A program made the position numbers and the translations under genes. The notes beneath the pieces were generated by a model that worked only from the letters and a program-made list of their open reading frames with translations, was not told the DNA's origin and made no database searches. 64,000 nt of DNA from Opitutaceae bacterium (GTDB lineage: Bacteria; Verrucomicrobiota; Verrucomicrobiia; Opitutales; Opitutaceae): the NCBI GenBank assembly GCA_003164715.1, contig PLTZ01000009.1, positions 62,001-126,000 of the forward strand, written 5' to 3'. Positions 46,066-53,977 of this stretch are shown here, piece by piece (the stretch's first letter is position 1; every line of letters starts with the position of its first letter).

Positions 46066-47199
46066 TCAAGATGAATTTTTGTCATCGGGTTGCGGTTGCG
46101 CCCGCTCCCGCTCGGTCTTGAGCCTCAACTGCCCGCAGGCCGCCGCGATGTCGTGGCCCTTCTCGCGGCGCAGCGTCACGGACACCCCCGCCTTGTCGAG
46201 GACGGAGGCGAACGCGGCCTGGCGCTCGGCGTCGGGGCGCGTCCACGGCAGGCCCTCCACCGTGTTGTACGGGATCAGGTTCACGTGGGCGTGCAGGTCG
46301 AGCGCGATGTCGCGCAGCCGCCGGGCCTGCTCGACGGAGTCGTTCACGTCAGCGATCAGGATGAACTCGAGGGTCACCATCCGGCCGTGGCGCTCGCTGA
46401 AGGCCTTGACCGCGGGCAGGAGCTTGGCGAGCGGGTACGCCTTGTTGACGGGCATGATCCTCGTCCTCACCTCGTCGGTGGCGCCGTGCAGCGAGACCGC
46501 GAGGCGGAACCCCAGGGGCTCGTCGGCCAGCCGGAGGATCTTGGGGACCAGGCCGCTCGTCGACACCGTGATCCTGCGGGCCCCGAAGCCGAGCCCCCAC
46601 TCGGCGTTCACAATCGTGAGGGCCCGGATGAGGGCGTCGTAGTTGGCGAGCGGCTCGCCCATGCCCATGACGACGATGTTGTCGAACGACACGAGCTCGG
46701 CGCGGGCCCGGGGCGTGCGCTTGTCCTCGGCGTAGCACACCTGCAGGAGCTGCGCCACGATCTCGCCCGCGCCCATGTCCCGCTTGAGGCCCGCCAGCCC
46801 GCTCGCGCAGAACACGCAGCCCATGGCGCAGCCGACCTGGGTCGAGATGCAGATCGTCTTGCGGGAGTGGTCGAGGCCGACGCCGTCCTGGGGGGCGCGG
46901 ATGATGACCGTCTCGATGAGCGAGCCGTCCCCGAGCTCGAGAAGCAGCTTGTCCGTCACGTCGGCCGACTGCCGGTTGAGGACGAGCGCCGCGGGCATGA
47001 GCGTGTACGTGGCGTCGAGCCACGCCTGCAGGCCCTTCGGCAGGTTGGTCATGTCGTCCCAGGCGCGGGCGCGCTTCTTGTAGAGCCAGTCGAGGACCTG
47101 GCGCGCGCGGAACGGCTTCTCGCCGCGCTCCCCGAGCGAGGCGGTCAGGCTCTCGAGCGTCTCGCCCGTGAGCGGGCGCTTCGCCGGTTCAAACGTCAT
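46066..47199 (-). CDS. rlmN: Dual-specificity RNA methyltransferase RlmN
   Basis: A radical SAM enzyme that methylates C2 of A2503 in 23S rRNA and A37 of some tRNAs. 377 residues: CISTQVGCAMGCVFCASGLA has the CxxxCxxC cluster motif (about residues 118-125); MGMGEPLANYDALIRAL, VSTSGLVPKILRLAD and VSLHGATDEVRTRIMP follow. The C-terminal Cys in IAAACGQLRL is the second mechanistic cysteine. It overlaps the leuA 3' end by 11 nt and is transcribed after it. Confidence 0.96.
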   Translation of the reverse strand: MTFEPAKRPLTGETLESLTASLGERGEKPFRARQVLDWLYKKRARAWDDMTNLPKGLQAWLDATYTLMPAALVLNRQSADVTDKLLLELGDGSLIETVIIRAPQDGVGLDHSRKTICISTQVGCAMGCVFCASGLAGLKRDMGAGEIVAQLLQVCYAEDKRTPRARAELVSFDNIVVMGMGEPLANYDALIRALTIVNAEWGLGFGARRITVSTSGLVPKILRLADEPLGFRLAVSLHGATDEVRTRIMPVNKAYPLAKLLPAVKAFSERHGRMVTLEFILIADVNDSVEQARRLRDIALDLHAHVNLIPYNTVEGLPWTRPDAERQAAFASVLDKAGVSVTLRREKGHDIAAACGQLRLKTERERAQPQPDDKNSS

Positions 47200-48865
47200 C
47201 GTTGGGCCTCATCGCCCGGTTGAGTGCGCTCACGATCGCCTTGATGGATGCCAGCTCGATGTTCGTGTCGATCCCGGCCCCGAAGAACGCGGCGCCGCGC
47301 TCCATCTTGATCTGGATGTAGCTGACGGCCCTCGCCTCGGCGCCCCCGCCGAGCGAATGCTCCGAGTAGTTGACGACGTCGAACTTCGGGAGCCCGGCGG
47401 AGCCGAGCGCCTTGACGAACGCGTCGATCGGGCCGTTGCCGGCGCCGGTGATCGACCGCGGCTTGCCGTCGAAGACGATGCGCGCCTCGCACTTCACGGT
47501 GGAGTCGCGCTCCGTCGTCTTGAAGTGCTCGAGGGCCACGGGCGACCTGCGCTCGAGGTACTCGCGCTGGAAGGCGTCCCGGATGTCCGCCGAGGAGAGC
47601 TCGGTGCCCTTCTTGTCGGCGAGGTCGTTCACGACCCGGCCGATCTCCTTGTGCATCAGCTTCGGCAGCTGGAAGCCGAACTCGTGCTCCAGGACGTAGG
47701 CGACGCCGCCCTTTCCCGACTGGGAGTTGATCCGGATGATCGCGCGGTAGCTGCGGCCGACGTCGGCGGGATCGATGGGGATGTAGAGGACGTCCCAGGG
47801 CTTCCCGGCCTTCTGGTGCGCGAGCGACTTCTTGATGGCGTCCTGGTGCGAGCCGCTGAAGGCGGTGAACACGAGTTCGCCCGCGTAGGGGTGGCGCGGG
47901 GGCACCTCGAGGCGGGTGCAGCGCTCGTAGACGTCCCGGATCGCGTTCAGGTCGCTCAAGTCGAGGCCCGGGTGTATCCCGTGGGTGTAGAGGTTGAGCG
48001 CCACCGTGACGATGTCCAGGTTGCCGGTCCTCTCGCCGTTGCCGAAGAGCGTCCCCTCGACGCGGTCGGCGCCCGCCAGCAGGGCGAGCTCGGTCGCCGC
48101 AACCCCCGTGCCCCGGTCGTTGTGGGTGTGCAGCGAGACGATCGTCGCGTCGCGCCGCGTCAGGTGCGTGCACATCCATTCGATCTGGTCGGCGTGGACG
48201 TTGGGCGTCGCGTACTCGACCGTGGCCGGCAGGTTGAGGATGATCTTCTCCGTCGGGGTAGGGCCCCACACGTCGGTGACCGCCTCGCAGACCTCGAGCG
48301 CGAACTCGAGCTCGGTGCTGGTGAAGCTCTCCGGGGAGTACTCCAGGCGCAGGTGGGTGCCCGCCTCGACGAGCGCGCGGCTCTCGCGCTTCAATTGCCC
48401 GACCGAGCGGACCGGGATCTGGACGATCTCCTCCTTCGGCAGGTTGAACACGTACTCGCGCTGCTTGGGCGACGTCGAGTTGTAGAGGTGGAAGATGACG
48501 TTCTTCGCACCCCGCACCGACTCCAGGGTGCGCGTGATCAGGTCTTCGCGGCACTGGCAGAGGACCTGGATCGCGACGTCCCCGGGGATCCGGTTTTCCT
48601 CGATCAGGCGCCTCGTGAAGTCGAACTCGATCTGGGAGGCCGAGGGGAACCCGACCTCGATCTCCTTGAAGCCGATCCGCACGAGCAGCTCGAAGAACTC
48701 GATCTTCTCCTCGACGCTCATCGGCTGGGCGAGCGCCTGGTTGCCGTCGCGCAGGTCGACGCTGCACCAGATCGGGGCTCGGGTGAGCGTCCGGCTGGGC
48801 CACTGGCGGCTCGGCAGGGGGACGAGCGGGAAGGCTGCGTACTTGGTGATGGGTTCAGGCTGCAT
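47189..48865 (-). CDS. leuA: 2-isopropylmalate synthase (long type)
   Basis: Condenses acetyl-CoA with 2-oxoisovalerate, the first committed step of leucine synthesis. 558 residues: WCSVDLRDGNQALAQPM holds the metal-binding RDGNQ; GFKEIEVGFPSASQIEFDFT, SLHTHNDRGTGVAATELALL with the His-x-His metal ligands, and FGNGERTGNLDIVTVALNLY follow. The C-terminal 130 residues form the LeuA allosteric domain (GAGNGPIDAFVKALGSAG), so leucine feedback is expected. The length is that of the long LeuA class of actinobacteria and some others. A hairpin-rich leader precedes it. Confidence 0.96.
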   Translation of the reverse strand: MQPEPITKYAAFPLVPLPSRQWPSRTLTRAPIWCSVDLRDGNQALAQPMSVEEKIEFFELLVRIGFKEIEVGFPSASQIEFDFTRRLIEENRIPGDVAIQVLCQCREDLITRTLESVRGAKNVIFHLYNSTSPKQREYVFNLPKEEIVQIPVRSVGQLKRESRALVEAGTHLRLEYSPESFTSTELEFALEVCEAVTDVWGPTPTEKIILNLPATVEYATPNVHADQIEWMCTHLTRRDATIVSLHTHNDRGTGVAATELALLAGADRVEGTLFGNGERTGNLDIVTVALNLYTHGIHPGLDLSDLNAIRDVYERCTRLEVPPRHPYAGELVFTAFSGSHQDAIKKSLAHQKAGKPWDVLYIPIDPADVGRSYRAIIRINSQSGKGGVAYVLEHEFGFQLPKLMHKEIGRVVNDLADKKGTELSSADIRDAFQREYLERRSPVALEHFKTTERDSTVKCEARIVFDGKPRSITGAGNGPIDAFVKALGSAGLPKFDVVNYSEHSLGGGAEARAVSYIQIKMERGAAFFGAGIDTNIELASIKAIVSALNRAMRPNDDV

Positions 48866-48948
48866 GGCAAAGGAAGGTTGAGATTGGCGGGTTTCTGGCG
48901 GGAGTACAACGCCGTCTGGGTCCGTCCGGGACCGCGGCGAAAAGGGGG

Positions 48949-49003
48949 AAAAACAGGCCTACGCACGACCCGCCGCTAGGCGGCGTCCTTTAAAGGTCGT
49001 GCG
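48949..49003 (-). promoter_or_regulatory. Attenuator-like hairpin in the leuA leader
   Basis: CGCACGACC (48962-48970) and GGTCGTGCG (48995-49003) form a perfect 9-bp outer stem enclosing a 6-bp hairpin CGCCGC-TAG-GCGGCG (48971-48985). Read on the minus strand the 3' arm is followed 8 nt later by TTTTT (48953-48949). It lies about 100 nt upstream of the leuA start and no other minus-strand gene needs a terminator here. The gap to the T-run weakens the intrinsic-terminator call. Confidence 0.45.
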
Positions 49004-49040
49004 CGGAGGTAAGTCGGAGGGCCTGGAGGGCGGGTGCCAT
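48990..49040 (-). CDS. Possible leuA leader peptide, 16 codons
   Basis: ATG 49040 to TAA 48990 would encode MAPALQALRLTSAHDL, with four Leu codons (CTC, CTC, CTT, CTT) in 16; a longer start at 49055 gives 21 residues. Its last codons overlap the 5' arm of the leader hairpin, so ribosome position would affect folding. Against it: the Leu codons are not consecutive as in classic leu leaders, and a ribosome reaching the stop would disrupt rather than form the terminator. Confidence 0.3.
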   Translation of the reverse strand: MAPALQALRLTSAHDL

Positions 49041-49158
49041 CTCTTCTGGGCCCATTGATCCGCGGAGGCCGCCCAATGTCAAGATGCGGCGCGCCTGGTA
49101 ACCGGGGGGATGCGATCGGCGTCTTGCAGAAGGTGTTCGATGATGCCTCCATGACCGC

Positions 49159-49749
49159 ATGCCTGACGACCAGTCGTTTGATCTGGCCGGCTGTCTTGAT
49201 CGCGTTCGCCTCCGCGACCAGACTGCTGCGCGGGAGCTTGTCGAGCACCTGCATCCCCTCGTCATCCGCATCGTCCGGGCCCACCTGCCAAGGAGGGTGT
49301 CCGAGGAAGACCTTGCCCAGGACATATTTCTGAAAATGTTCACCCGCATCGACCAGTACCAGGGATCGGTCCCGTTCACCCACTGGGTGTCCCGGATCGC
49401 GGTGACGACCTGCATCGACCAGCTGCGCGCCCAGAAGCGCAGGCCCGAGCTGCGGTGGGCGGACCTTTCCGAGCGCGAGACCGACGTCCTCGACGCGGTG
49501 ATCACGAACGAGAACGACGTGGCGCCGGACGACGCGCTCGCGGCCCGCGAGCTCGTGGGCAAGCTGCTGGACCAGCTCAAGCCCGAGGACCGGCTCGTCA
49601 TCCAGTACCTGGATCTCGAGCAGAAGAGCGTCGCCGAGATCAGCCAGCTCACGGGCTGGAACCAGACCCTGGTCAAGGTGCGCGCCTTCCGGGCTAGACG
49701 GAAGTTGCAACGCTTTTACCGTGATCTCATAGAGAAGGAGAAGACATGA
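49159..49749 (+). CDS. RNA polymerase sigma factor, ECF-like
   Basis: A 196-residue group IV (ECF) sigma factor. Region 2: LHPLVIRIVRAHLPRRVSEE, then DLAQDIFLKMF, with VPFTHWVSRIAVTTCIDQLR for 2.4; region 4: LDQLKPEDRLVIQYLDLEQK, then SVAEISQLTGWNQTLVKVRA as the helix-turn-helix. No region 3 is present. ATG 49159 was chosen. The stop overlaps the next ORF as ATGA, and that ORF encodes a one-TM protein likely to be its anti-sigma partner; a Spy-like periplasmic protein follows. That order suits an envelope-stress regulon. Confidence 0.9.
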   Translation: MPDDQSFDLAGCLDRVRLRDQTAARELVEHLHPLVIRIVRAHLPRRVSEEDLAQDIFLKMFTRIDQYQGSVPFTHWVSRIAVTTCIDQLRAQKRRPELRWADLSERETDVLDAVITNENDVAPDDALAARELVGKLLDQLKPEDRLVIQYLDLEQKSVAEISQLTGWNQTLVKVRAFRARRKLQRFYRDLIEKEKT

Positions 49750-50048
49750 GCCCGCATGAGAAATCCTGGCACCGCCTCGTGGAGGCCGCCCGCAGGGCGC
49801 CCCGCGCCGGGGACGAGGCCGCACCCTACGGGTTCTCGACCCGGGTGGCCGCGCTTGCCTTTGAGCAGGCCCCGCCGCAGGCCTCGGTCTTTGGCCGGAT
49901 GGCGCTCCGAGCGGCGGGTGTCGCGTGCCTGCTCGCCCTTGTCGCGGTGGGCCTGAACTACTCGGCCATCAAGGGCGCGTTCGAGGACGACTCGGCGGTG
50001 GCGGCAAACGACGACCCGGTCGCGGAGGTCGTGAACCTCGGCTCCTGA
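49746..50048 (+). CDS. Single-pass membrane protein, candidate anti-sigma partner
   Basis: 100 residues with a hydrophilic N-terminal cytosolic part (MSPHEKSWHRLVEAARRAPR), one TM helix near 53-70 (MALRAAGVACLLALVAVGLN), and a short acidic periplasmic tail (EDDSAVAANDDPVAEVVNL). It has no ZAS zinc motif. Translationally coupled to the sigma factor gene (ATGA overlap), which is the usual anti-sigma arrangement; the role is inferred from that position and topology. Confidence 0.62.
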   Translation: MSPHEKSWHRLVEAARRAPRAGDEAAPYGFSTRVAALAFEQAPPQASVFGRMALRAAGVACLLALVAVGLNYSAIKGAFEDDSAVAANDDPVAEVVNLGS

Positions 50049-50051
50049 CCC

Positions 50052-50531
50052 ATGACCAAGACCTGGCAAGTCATCCTGGCAACGATCGCGATCTTCGTCG
50101 CGGGGCTCGTGACGGGCGGGGCCACGGCGTTCGGGATCGTCGGCTGGGTTGTGCGCCACCGGGCCCTGAATCCCGCGGCGCTCGCCGAGGGCCCCTTTCA
50201 CCAGGGCCAGCCCCTGCAGTTCGGGCCGCAGCTCATGCGCAGCTTCGCCAACCAGCTCAACCTGACCGAGGAGCAGAAGGCGAAGATCATGCCGATCGTG
50301 AGGCGCACGGCGACCGAGCTGGGCCGGGACCGGCGCGAGGTTCAGCTGAAGACCGCGCTCGCCATCGAGAAGATGCAGGACGAGGTCGAGGAGATCCTGA
50401 CGCCCGAGCAGCGCACGAAGTTCGACGAACTGATCGCCCGGCAGCGCGCCCGGCTGCAGCAGTTCAGGGGGGGCTTCCAGCAGGGGCCGGCGCAGGGCGA
50501 GGCGCCCGCCGCGCCCGCGTCGCCGAAATAG
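50052..50531 (+). CDS. Spy/CpxP-like periplasmic LTxxQ-motif protein
   Basis: 159 residues: N-terminal TM anchor (VILATIAIFVAGLVTGGATA), then a helical periplasmic domain with LNLTEEQKAKIMPIVRRTAT and EEILTPEQRTKFDELIARQR, both LTxxQ-type repeats as in Spy/CpxP chaperones and heavy-metal sensors of the Zra/Cnr type. The tail is Gln/Pro/Ala-rich. It starts 3 nt after the TM protein, completing a sigma/TM/Spy-like operon that probably senses envelope or metal stress. Confidence 0.75.
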   Translation: MTKTWQVILATIAIFVAGLVTGGATAFGIVGWVVRHRALNPAALAEGPFHQGQPLQFGPQLMRSFANQLNLTEEQKAKIMPIVRRTATELGRDRREVQLKTALAIEKMQDEVEEILTPEQRTKFDELIARQRARLQQFRGGFQQGPAQGEAPAAPASPK

Positions 50532-50569
50532 GTGTTGCGCGCCCGGCAGGGCGGCGCATGTTGCGCCTC

Positions 50570-50665
50570 GGCCAGGCGCCATGCATGGGCAGGCGCGCGA
50601 ACCCCGCCAGGGCCGGAAGGCAGCAACGGTACCGACGTTCTACCAGTGCCGTGGAGTGCCTGGCC
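50570..50665 (+). ncRNA. ffs: Signal recognition particle RNA, small bacterial type (4.5S)
   Basis: Contains the conserved SRP domain IV core GCCAGGGCCGGAAGGCAGCA near 50606-50625, with a GGAA tetraloop at 50615-50618. The flanks GGCCAGGC (50570-50577) and GCCTGGCC (50658-50665) close an 8-bp terminal stem, giving an RNA of about 96 nt, the small-type size. It lies between the Spy-like gene and dnaX; ffs next to dnaX is seen in many bacteria. Exact ends are estimated from the terminal stem. Confidence 0.9.
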
Positions 50666-50691
50666 ACTTCCTCTTCCCTTAGACTCCTCCC

Positions 50692-51846
50692 TTGTCCGCA
50701 ACAGGATACCAGGTCATCGCGCGAAAATGGCGGCCGCAGACGTTTGGCGACGTCGTCGGCCAGGACCACGTGGTGCGCACCCTGCGAAACGCCATCGCGC
50801 GGGGCCGGATCGCGCACGCGTACCTGCTGGTCGGGCCGCGGGGCACGGGCAAGACCTCGATCGCCCGGATCTTCGCCAAGGCGCTCAACTGCACGGGCGG
50901 CCCGAAGGCCGACTTTGACGAGAACGACCCGGCGGTCAGGGCGATCGCGGAGGGCAGCCACCTGGACGTGATCGAGATCGACGGCGCCTCCAACAACAGC
51001 GTCGACCAGGTGCGGGACCTGCGGGAGAACTCGGTCTACGCGCCCGCCCAGGGCAGGTACAAGATCTACATCATCGACGAGGTGCACATGCTCTCGTCCC
51101 AGGCCTTCAACGCGCTCCTGAAGACGCTCGAGGAGCCGCCGCCCCACGTGAAGTTCGTGTTCGCGACGACCGAGGTGCAGAAGGTGCTCCCGACGATCCT
51201 CTCGCGCTGCCAGCGCTTCGACCTGAAGCCGATCCCGGCCGCCCTCATCTCCGAGCGTCTGAAGGCGATCGCCGAGTCGGAGAAGGTCAGCGTGGACAGC
51301 GCCGCACGCGCGTGCATCGCGAGGCTTGCCGACGGGGGGATGCGCGACGCCCAGTCGATCCTGGAGCAGATGATCGCGTTCTGCGGGGGCGAGATCGCCG
51401 AGGCCGACGTCCTCGATGTCTATGGGCTGGTGGCCGAGGCGAAGATCGCCGAGCTCGCGGCGGCGCTCGCCGCAGGCGACCACCGGCGGATCGTGGCGAT
51501 CGTGGACGAGTGCGACTCCGCGGGCCGCGACCTCGTGCGGCTCCTCACCGACCTGCAGGCGCTGGTGCGCCAGGCGCTCCTGGAATCGATCGCGGCGGGC
51601 GGGCGAAGCGGACGGCTCGGCACCCCGATGACCACCGAGCAATTGACGCGCCTCCTGGACGGGCTTCGCGAGGGGGAGGGGAGCGTCAAGCTGGGCCTCG
51701 CCGAGAAGATCAATTTCGAGGTCACGCTCCTGAAGGCCGTGGAGGCAAGCCGCGCCCGGGCGATCGACAGCCTCATTAAGGAGCTCGCGAGCCTCGCCGG
51801 CGAGGCCGGCGGGCCCCCGGAGGCCGGCGAAAAAAAAAAGGACTGA
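50692..51846 (+). CDS. dnaX: DNA polymerase III subunit gamma (zero-frame product of dnaX)
   Basis: A clamp-loader ATPase, 384 residues in the zero frame, TTG start. Walker A is [20 protein letters not shown] (about 43-62), Walker B is [20 protein letters not shown], and the sensor/arginine-finger segment is [14 protein letters not shown]. The usual zinc module C-x8-C-x2-C-x2-C after ALNC is absent: the sequence reads [20 protein letters not shown] instead. The frame stops at TGA 51844 just after an A10 tract. A -1 shift would extend it to 52187. The second half of the protein holds domain III. Confidence 0.95.
   Translation: MSATGYQVIARKWRPQTFGDVVGQDHVVRTLRNAIARGRIAHAYLLVGPRGTGKTSIARIFAKALNCTGGPKADFDENDPAVRAIAEGSHLDVIEIDGASNNSVDQVRDLRENSVYAPAQGRYKIYIIDEVHMLSSQAFNALLKTLEEPPPHVKFVFATTEVQKVLPTILSRCQRFDLKPIPAALISERLKAIAESEKVSVDSAARACIARLADGGMRDAQSILEQMIAFCGGEIAEADVLDVYGLVAEAKIAELAAALAAGDHRRIVAIVDECDSAGRDLVRLLTDLQALVRQALLESIAAGGRSGRLGTPMTTEQLTRLLDGLREGEGSVKLGLAEKINFEVTLLKAVEASRARAIDSLIKELASLAGEAGGPPEAGEKKKD
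51819..51840 (+). promoter_or_regulatory. Programmed -1 frameshift signal in dnaX
   Basis: The zero-frame heptamer A AAA AAG (51834-51840), inside A10 (51830-51839), is the same slippery sequence as in E. coli dnaX. GGAGG at 51819-51823 is a Shine-Dalgarno-like element 10 nt upstream, as in E. coli. The zero-frame stop TGA comes after one codon (GAC). A weak GC hairpin can be drawn at 51862-51886. RNA polymerase slippage on A10 is an alternative route to the same frame. Confidence 0.75.
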
Positions 51847-52187
51847 TTGACCGCCTCGAGGCCCGCCTGGCCGCGCTCGCGGCGGGTGCCCCTGCCGAGG
51901 CGCCGGCGGACGAGGCGGAGTGGCCGGACGAATCCGCCGAGGCCTCCTTCCTGTCGGAGGCGGCGGCGCGCGGCGACACCTCCGTGCATCCCGCGGACGG
52001 GAACGCGGCGCTGGTCGTCGGCGACAAGCTCCCCCCCCTTGACGAGCTTGTGGCGCGGGTGCCCGCCGGCGTGCTCGGGCTCCTGGACGACCTGTTCCGG
52101 GCGAAGTTCACGGGCGTCCGCAAGTTCGCGGTGCCCCCTCCGGAGGCCGCCCCGCGCCAGGACGCGCCCGGGGTCCCGACCGGCTAG
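51837..52187 (+). CDS. dnaX: C-terminal tau extension of DnaX, reached by -1 frameshift
   Basis: In the -1 frame after the slippery site, an open frame of about 115 codons encodes [17 protein letters not shown], a charged Ala/Glu-rich stretch, then [20 protein letters not shown] and [20 protein letters not shown], ending at TAG 52185. A full product would have about 498 residues. This resembles a tau-like tail that binds polymerase or helicase, though the sequence is not recognisable as E. coli domain IV or V. It was not called alone because it has no proper start; GTG 51984 is the only internal candidate. Confidence 0.65.
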   Translation, partial: KGLIDRLEARLAALAAGAPAEAPADEAEWPDESAEASFLSEAAARGDTSVHPADGNAALVVGDKLPPLDELVARVPAGVLGLLDDLFRAKFTGVRKFAVPPPEAAPRQDAPGVPTG

Positions 52188-52205
52188 AGCGGGAGCCGTC
52201 CGGGC

Positions 52206-52565
52206 CTATCGACCCCAGACGCCCCCGAGCTTCTTCGCTCCCTCGACGCTCCTGAGATAGAGGTAGGCCTCGACGTGCCGCTGCGCGAAGGGTTCAAGGA
52301 GCGGCACCCGTTCGCGGTGGTAGAGGCCCTCGGAGGTTCCCTCAAGGACGTCTAGGCCCGAGAGGCACTCGTCGTCCACCGACCAGACCTCGCCGCCCAC
52401 GCCCTCGGCTGCCGCCGCGTCGGCCACCATGCCGGGAAATCCCTCGAAGTCGTACAGCGCGTATCCCGGGGCCGTCCTGGCCGCACCGACGAACTCCTGG
52501 CCCTCCATGAGGTGGTGGTTGGCGAAACCCCGCTTGAGGGTCCCGTAAACGAAGACCAAGTTCAT
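52206..52565 (-). CDS. Gamma-glutamylcyclotransferase (AIG2-like) family protein
   Basis: 119 residues of the GGCT/AIG2 fold: MNLVFVYGTLKRGFANHHLM is the diagnostic start (YGTLxxG substrate-binding loop), then APGYALYDFEGFPGMVAD, and the catalytic-type Glu in VWSVDDECLSGLDVLEG. Family members act on gamma-glutamyl-amines or peptides; the substrate here is unknown. ATG 52565 overlaps the stop codon of the PP2C gene (ATGA), so it is the third gene of a kinase-phosphatase-cyclotransferase run. Confidence 0.87.
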   Translation of the reverse strand: MNLVFVYGTLKRGFANHHLMEGQEFVGAARTAPGYALYDFEGFPGMVADAAAAEGVGGEVWSVDDECLSGLDVLEGTSEGLYHRERVPLLEPFAQRHVEAYLYLRSVEGAKKLGGVWGR

Positions 52566-53446
52566 GGCGCGCAATCGGCCTTGGGCGCGGGAAATTCGAT
52601 CACGAGCGCCGTCGTGTTGTCGCGGCCGGATTCCCGGACGGACTCTTCGATAAGCGCCTGCGCGATGGTCGGCCCGCCAGGCGCCGAGGGATGGGTACGG
52701 ATGATCTCCTCGATCCTGCGGTCCCAGAGGCCGTCGACAAGGCCGTCCGAGCAGATGAGGAAGCGGTCGCCGTGCTGGTAGCCGACCGCCCCGATGTGCG
52801 GCTCGATGAACTGGTTGCCGGCGCCGAGCGACTGCTGGAGGGCGTTGCGGCCCGGGTGGCTTCGCGCCTCGCGCTCGTTCAGCTTGCCCTTGCGCCGGAG
52901 CCAGCCGACATGGGTGTGGTCGTTGGTGACCTGCGTCATCCCGCCGTCCCGCGGCAGGTAGTAGGCGCGGCTGTCGCCGAGGTGCCCGAAGTACATCCAG
53001 TCGGGCCGGATCCAGCATAGCGTGAGGGTGGCCCCCATGCCCGCGCACTCAGCATAGGAAAAGCCAAAGTGCAGCATGTCGGAGTGGATCACGGAGAACA
53101 GCTCCGAGAGGATGTCGTCAAAGCCGCTCGCGATGCCTGCCGCCGAGAGCCTGAAGCTCCGGGGCAAAAGGCGCGTGATCCTGTCGACGGCGATGCGGCT
53201 GGCGAACTCCCCGGACATCGCCCCGCCCATGCCGTCGCTTACGGCGAAGACGAAGTCCGCCTGGGCAAGCGACGCCTGCCCCGTCTTGCCAAGGTAGGTC
53301 ACGTCGTGGCCGTCGAACTTGAGCGCCAGGAACGAGTCCTCGTTGTTGGACCGGAAGCGCCCGACGTTCGTGATCCCCGACCAGCGGAGGTCGTGCCCTG
53401 AATCGGGCCTCAAGGGGGCGGGCGCGTGGGGTCCTTCGGGGTTCAT
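52562..53446 (-). CDS. PPM/PP2C-type Ser/Thr protein phosphatase
   Basis: 294 residues with the metal-dependent PP2C core: WSGITNVGRFRSNNEDSFLA (first metal Asp in NED), FVFAVSDGMGGAMSGEFASR (DGMGG), AGMGATLTLCWI, YFGHLGDSRAYYL, LICSDGLVDGLWDRR (SDGL) and ESGRDNTTALVIEF (DN). All metal-binding motifs are present. It is soluble, with no sensor domain. The upstream kinase-like gene overlaps it by 4 nt and the cyclotransferase gene follows by the same type of overlap, suggesting a phosphorylation switch. Confidence 0.92.
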   Translation of the reverse strand: MNPEGPHAPAPLRPDSGHDLRWSGITNVGRFRSNNEDSFLALKFDGHDVTYLGKTGQASLAQADFVFAVSDGMGGAMSGEFASRIAVDRITRLLPRSFRLSAAGIASGFDDILSELFSVIHSDMLHFGFSYAECAGMGATLTLCWIRPDWMYFGHLGDSRAYYLPRDGGMTQVTNDHTHVGWLRRKGKLNEREARSHPGRNALQQSLGAGNQFIEPHIGAVGYQHGDRFLICSDGLVDGLWDRRIEEIIRTHPSAPGGPTIAQALIEESVRESGRDNTTALVIEFPAPKADCAP

Positions 53447-53856
53447 TGGGCGGCCGAGGGCTTCAGGGACACGCTATTGGGCCCGTCCAGGAGCGTCGCG
53501 AACTCGAAGTCGATGATGCAGAAGCGCCCGTCGGACGTGCGGTACGTGATGTTGCGCAACTCGGGGTCCTCGTGGCGAACGCCAAACTCCTCGAGCTCGG
53601 CGAACAGCTCTTTTTGCCGCTCCGGATTGATCTGGTCGACGCGGGTGCCGCAGTTGGTGGTGATGATCTTCAGCTGCTCGGGATCGGACTCCAGCAGCCG
53701 CGGCACGAAGGTGCAGCCCTTCTCCTCGAGGCGCTTAAGGACGCGCACCTCCTGCTCAAACCGCTCCCGGGCGAGGTGCCCGCGGAACGTCTTGTGCACC
53801 CGCCCGTCGAAGCTGATCCGCACCAATGCGCGGGGAGTGTCTTTCATCTCATGCAT
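53443..53856 (-). CDS. Minimal protein kinase-like protein (Bud32/RIO-like)
   Basis: 137 residues from ATG 53856; a second ATG at 53847 would give 134. Signs of a compact kinase fold: Lys22 in VHKTFRG and a Glu in RFEQEVRVLKRL (N-lobe salt-bridge pair), the catalytic loop HEDPELRN (95-102; His, Asp97, Asn102), and the metal-binding IIDFE (114-118). The Gly-rich loop is reduced. It belongs to the small Bud32/RIO-like class rather than Hanks-type kinases. It is translationally coupled to the PP2C gene. Confidence 0.72.
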   Translation of the reverse strand: MHEMKDTPRALVRISFDGRVHKTFRGHLARERFEQEVRVLKRLEEKGCTFVPRLLESDPEQLKIITTNCGTRVDQINPERQKELFAELEEFGVRHEDPELRNITYRTSDGRFCIIDFEFATLLDGPNSVSLKPSAAQ

Positions 53857-53977
53857 TAGAAAATGGATTGTAGCAGCTTCCCGGAAATTCTGCGCTGGCA
53901 AGCGCGTCCGCTTTCCCAATTGTTGCCGCTTTAATCCCCTTCATCGGTGCAATGTTAAGGAAGTATTAACGCCCGGC

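Noticed and set aside
48976-49824. Long minus-strand frames opposite the sigma factor gene
   Set aside because: Antisense shadows; only the last 16-21 codons before 48990 are considered, as a possible leader peptide.
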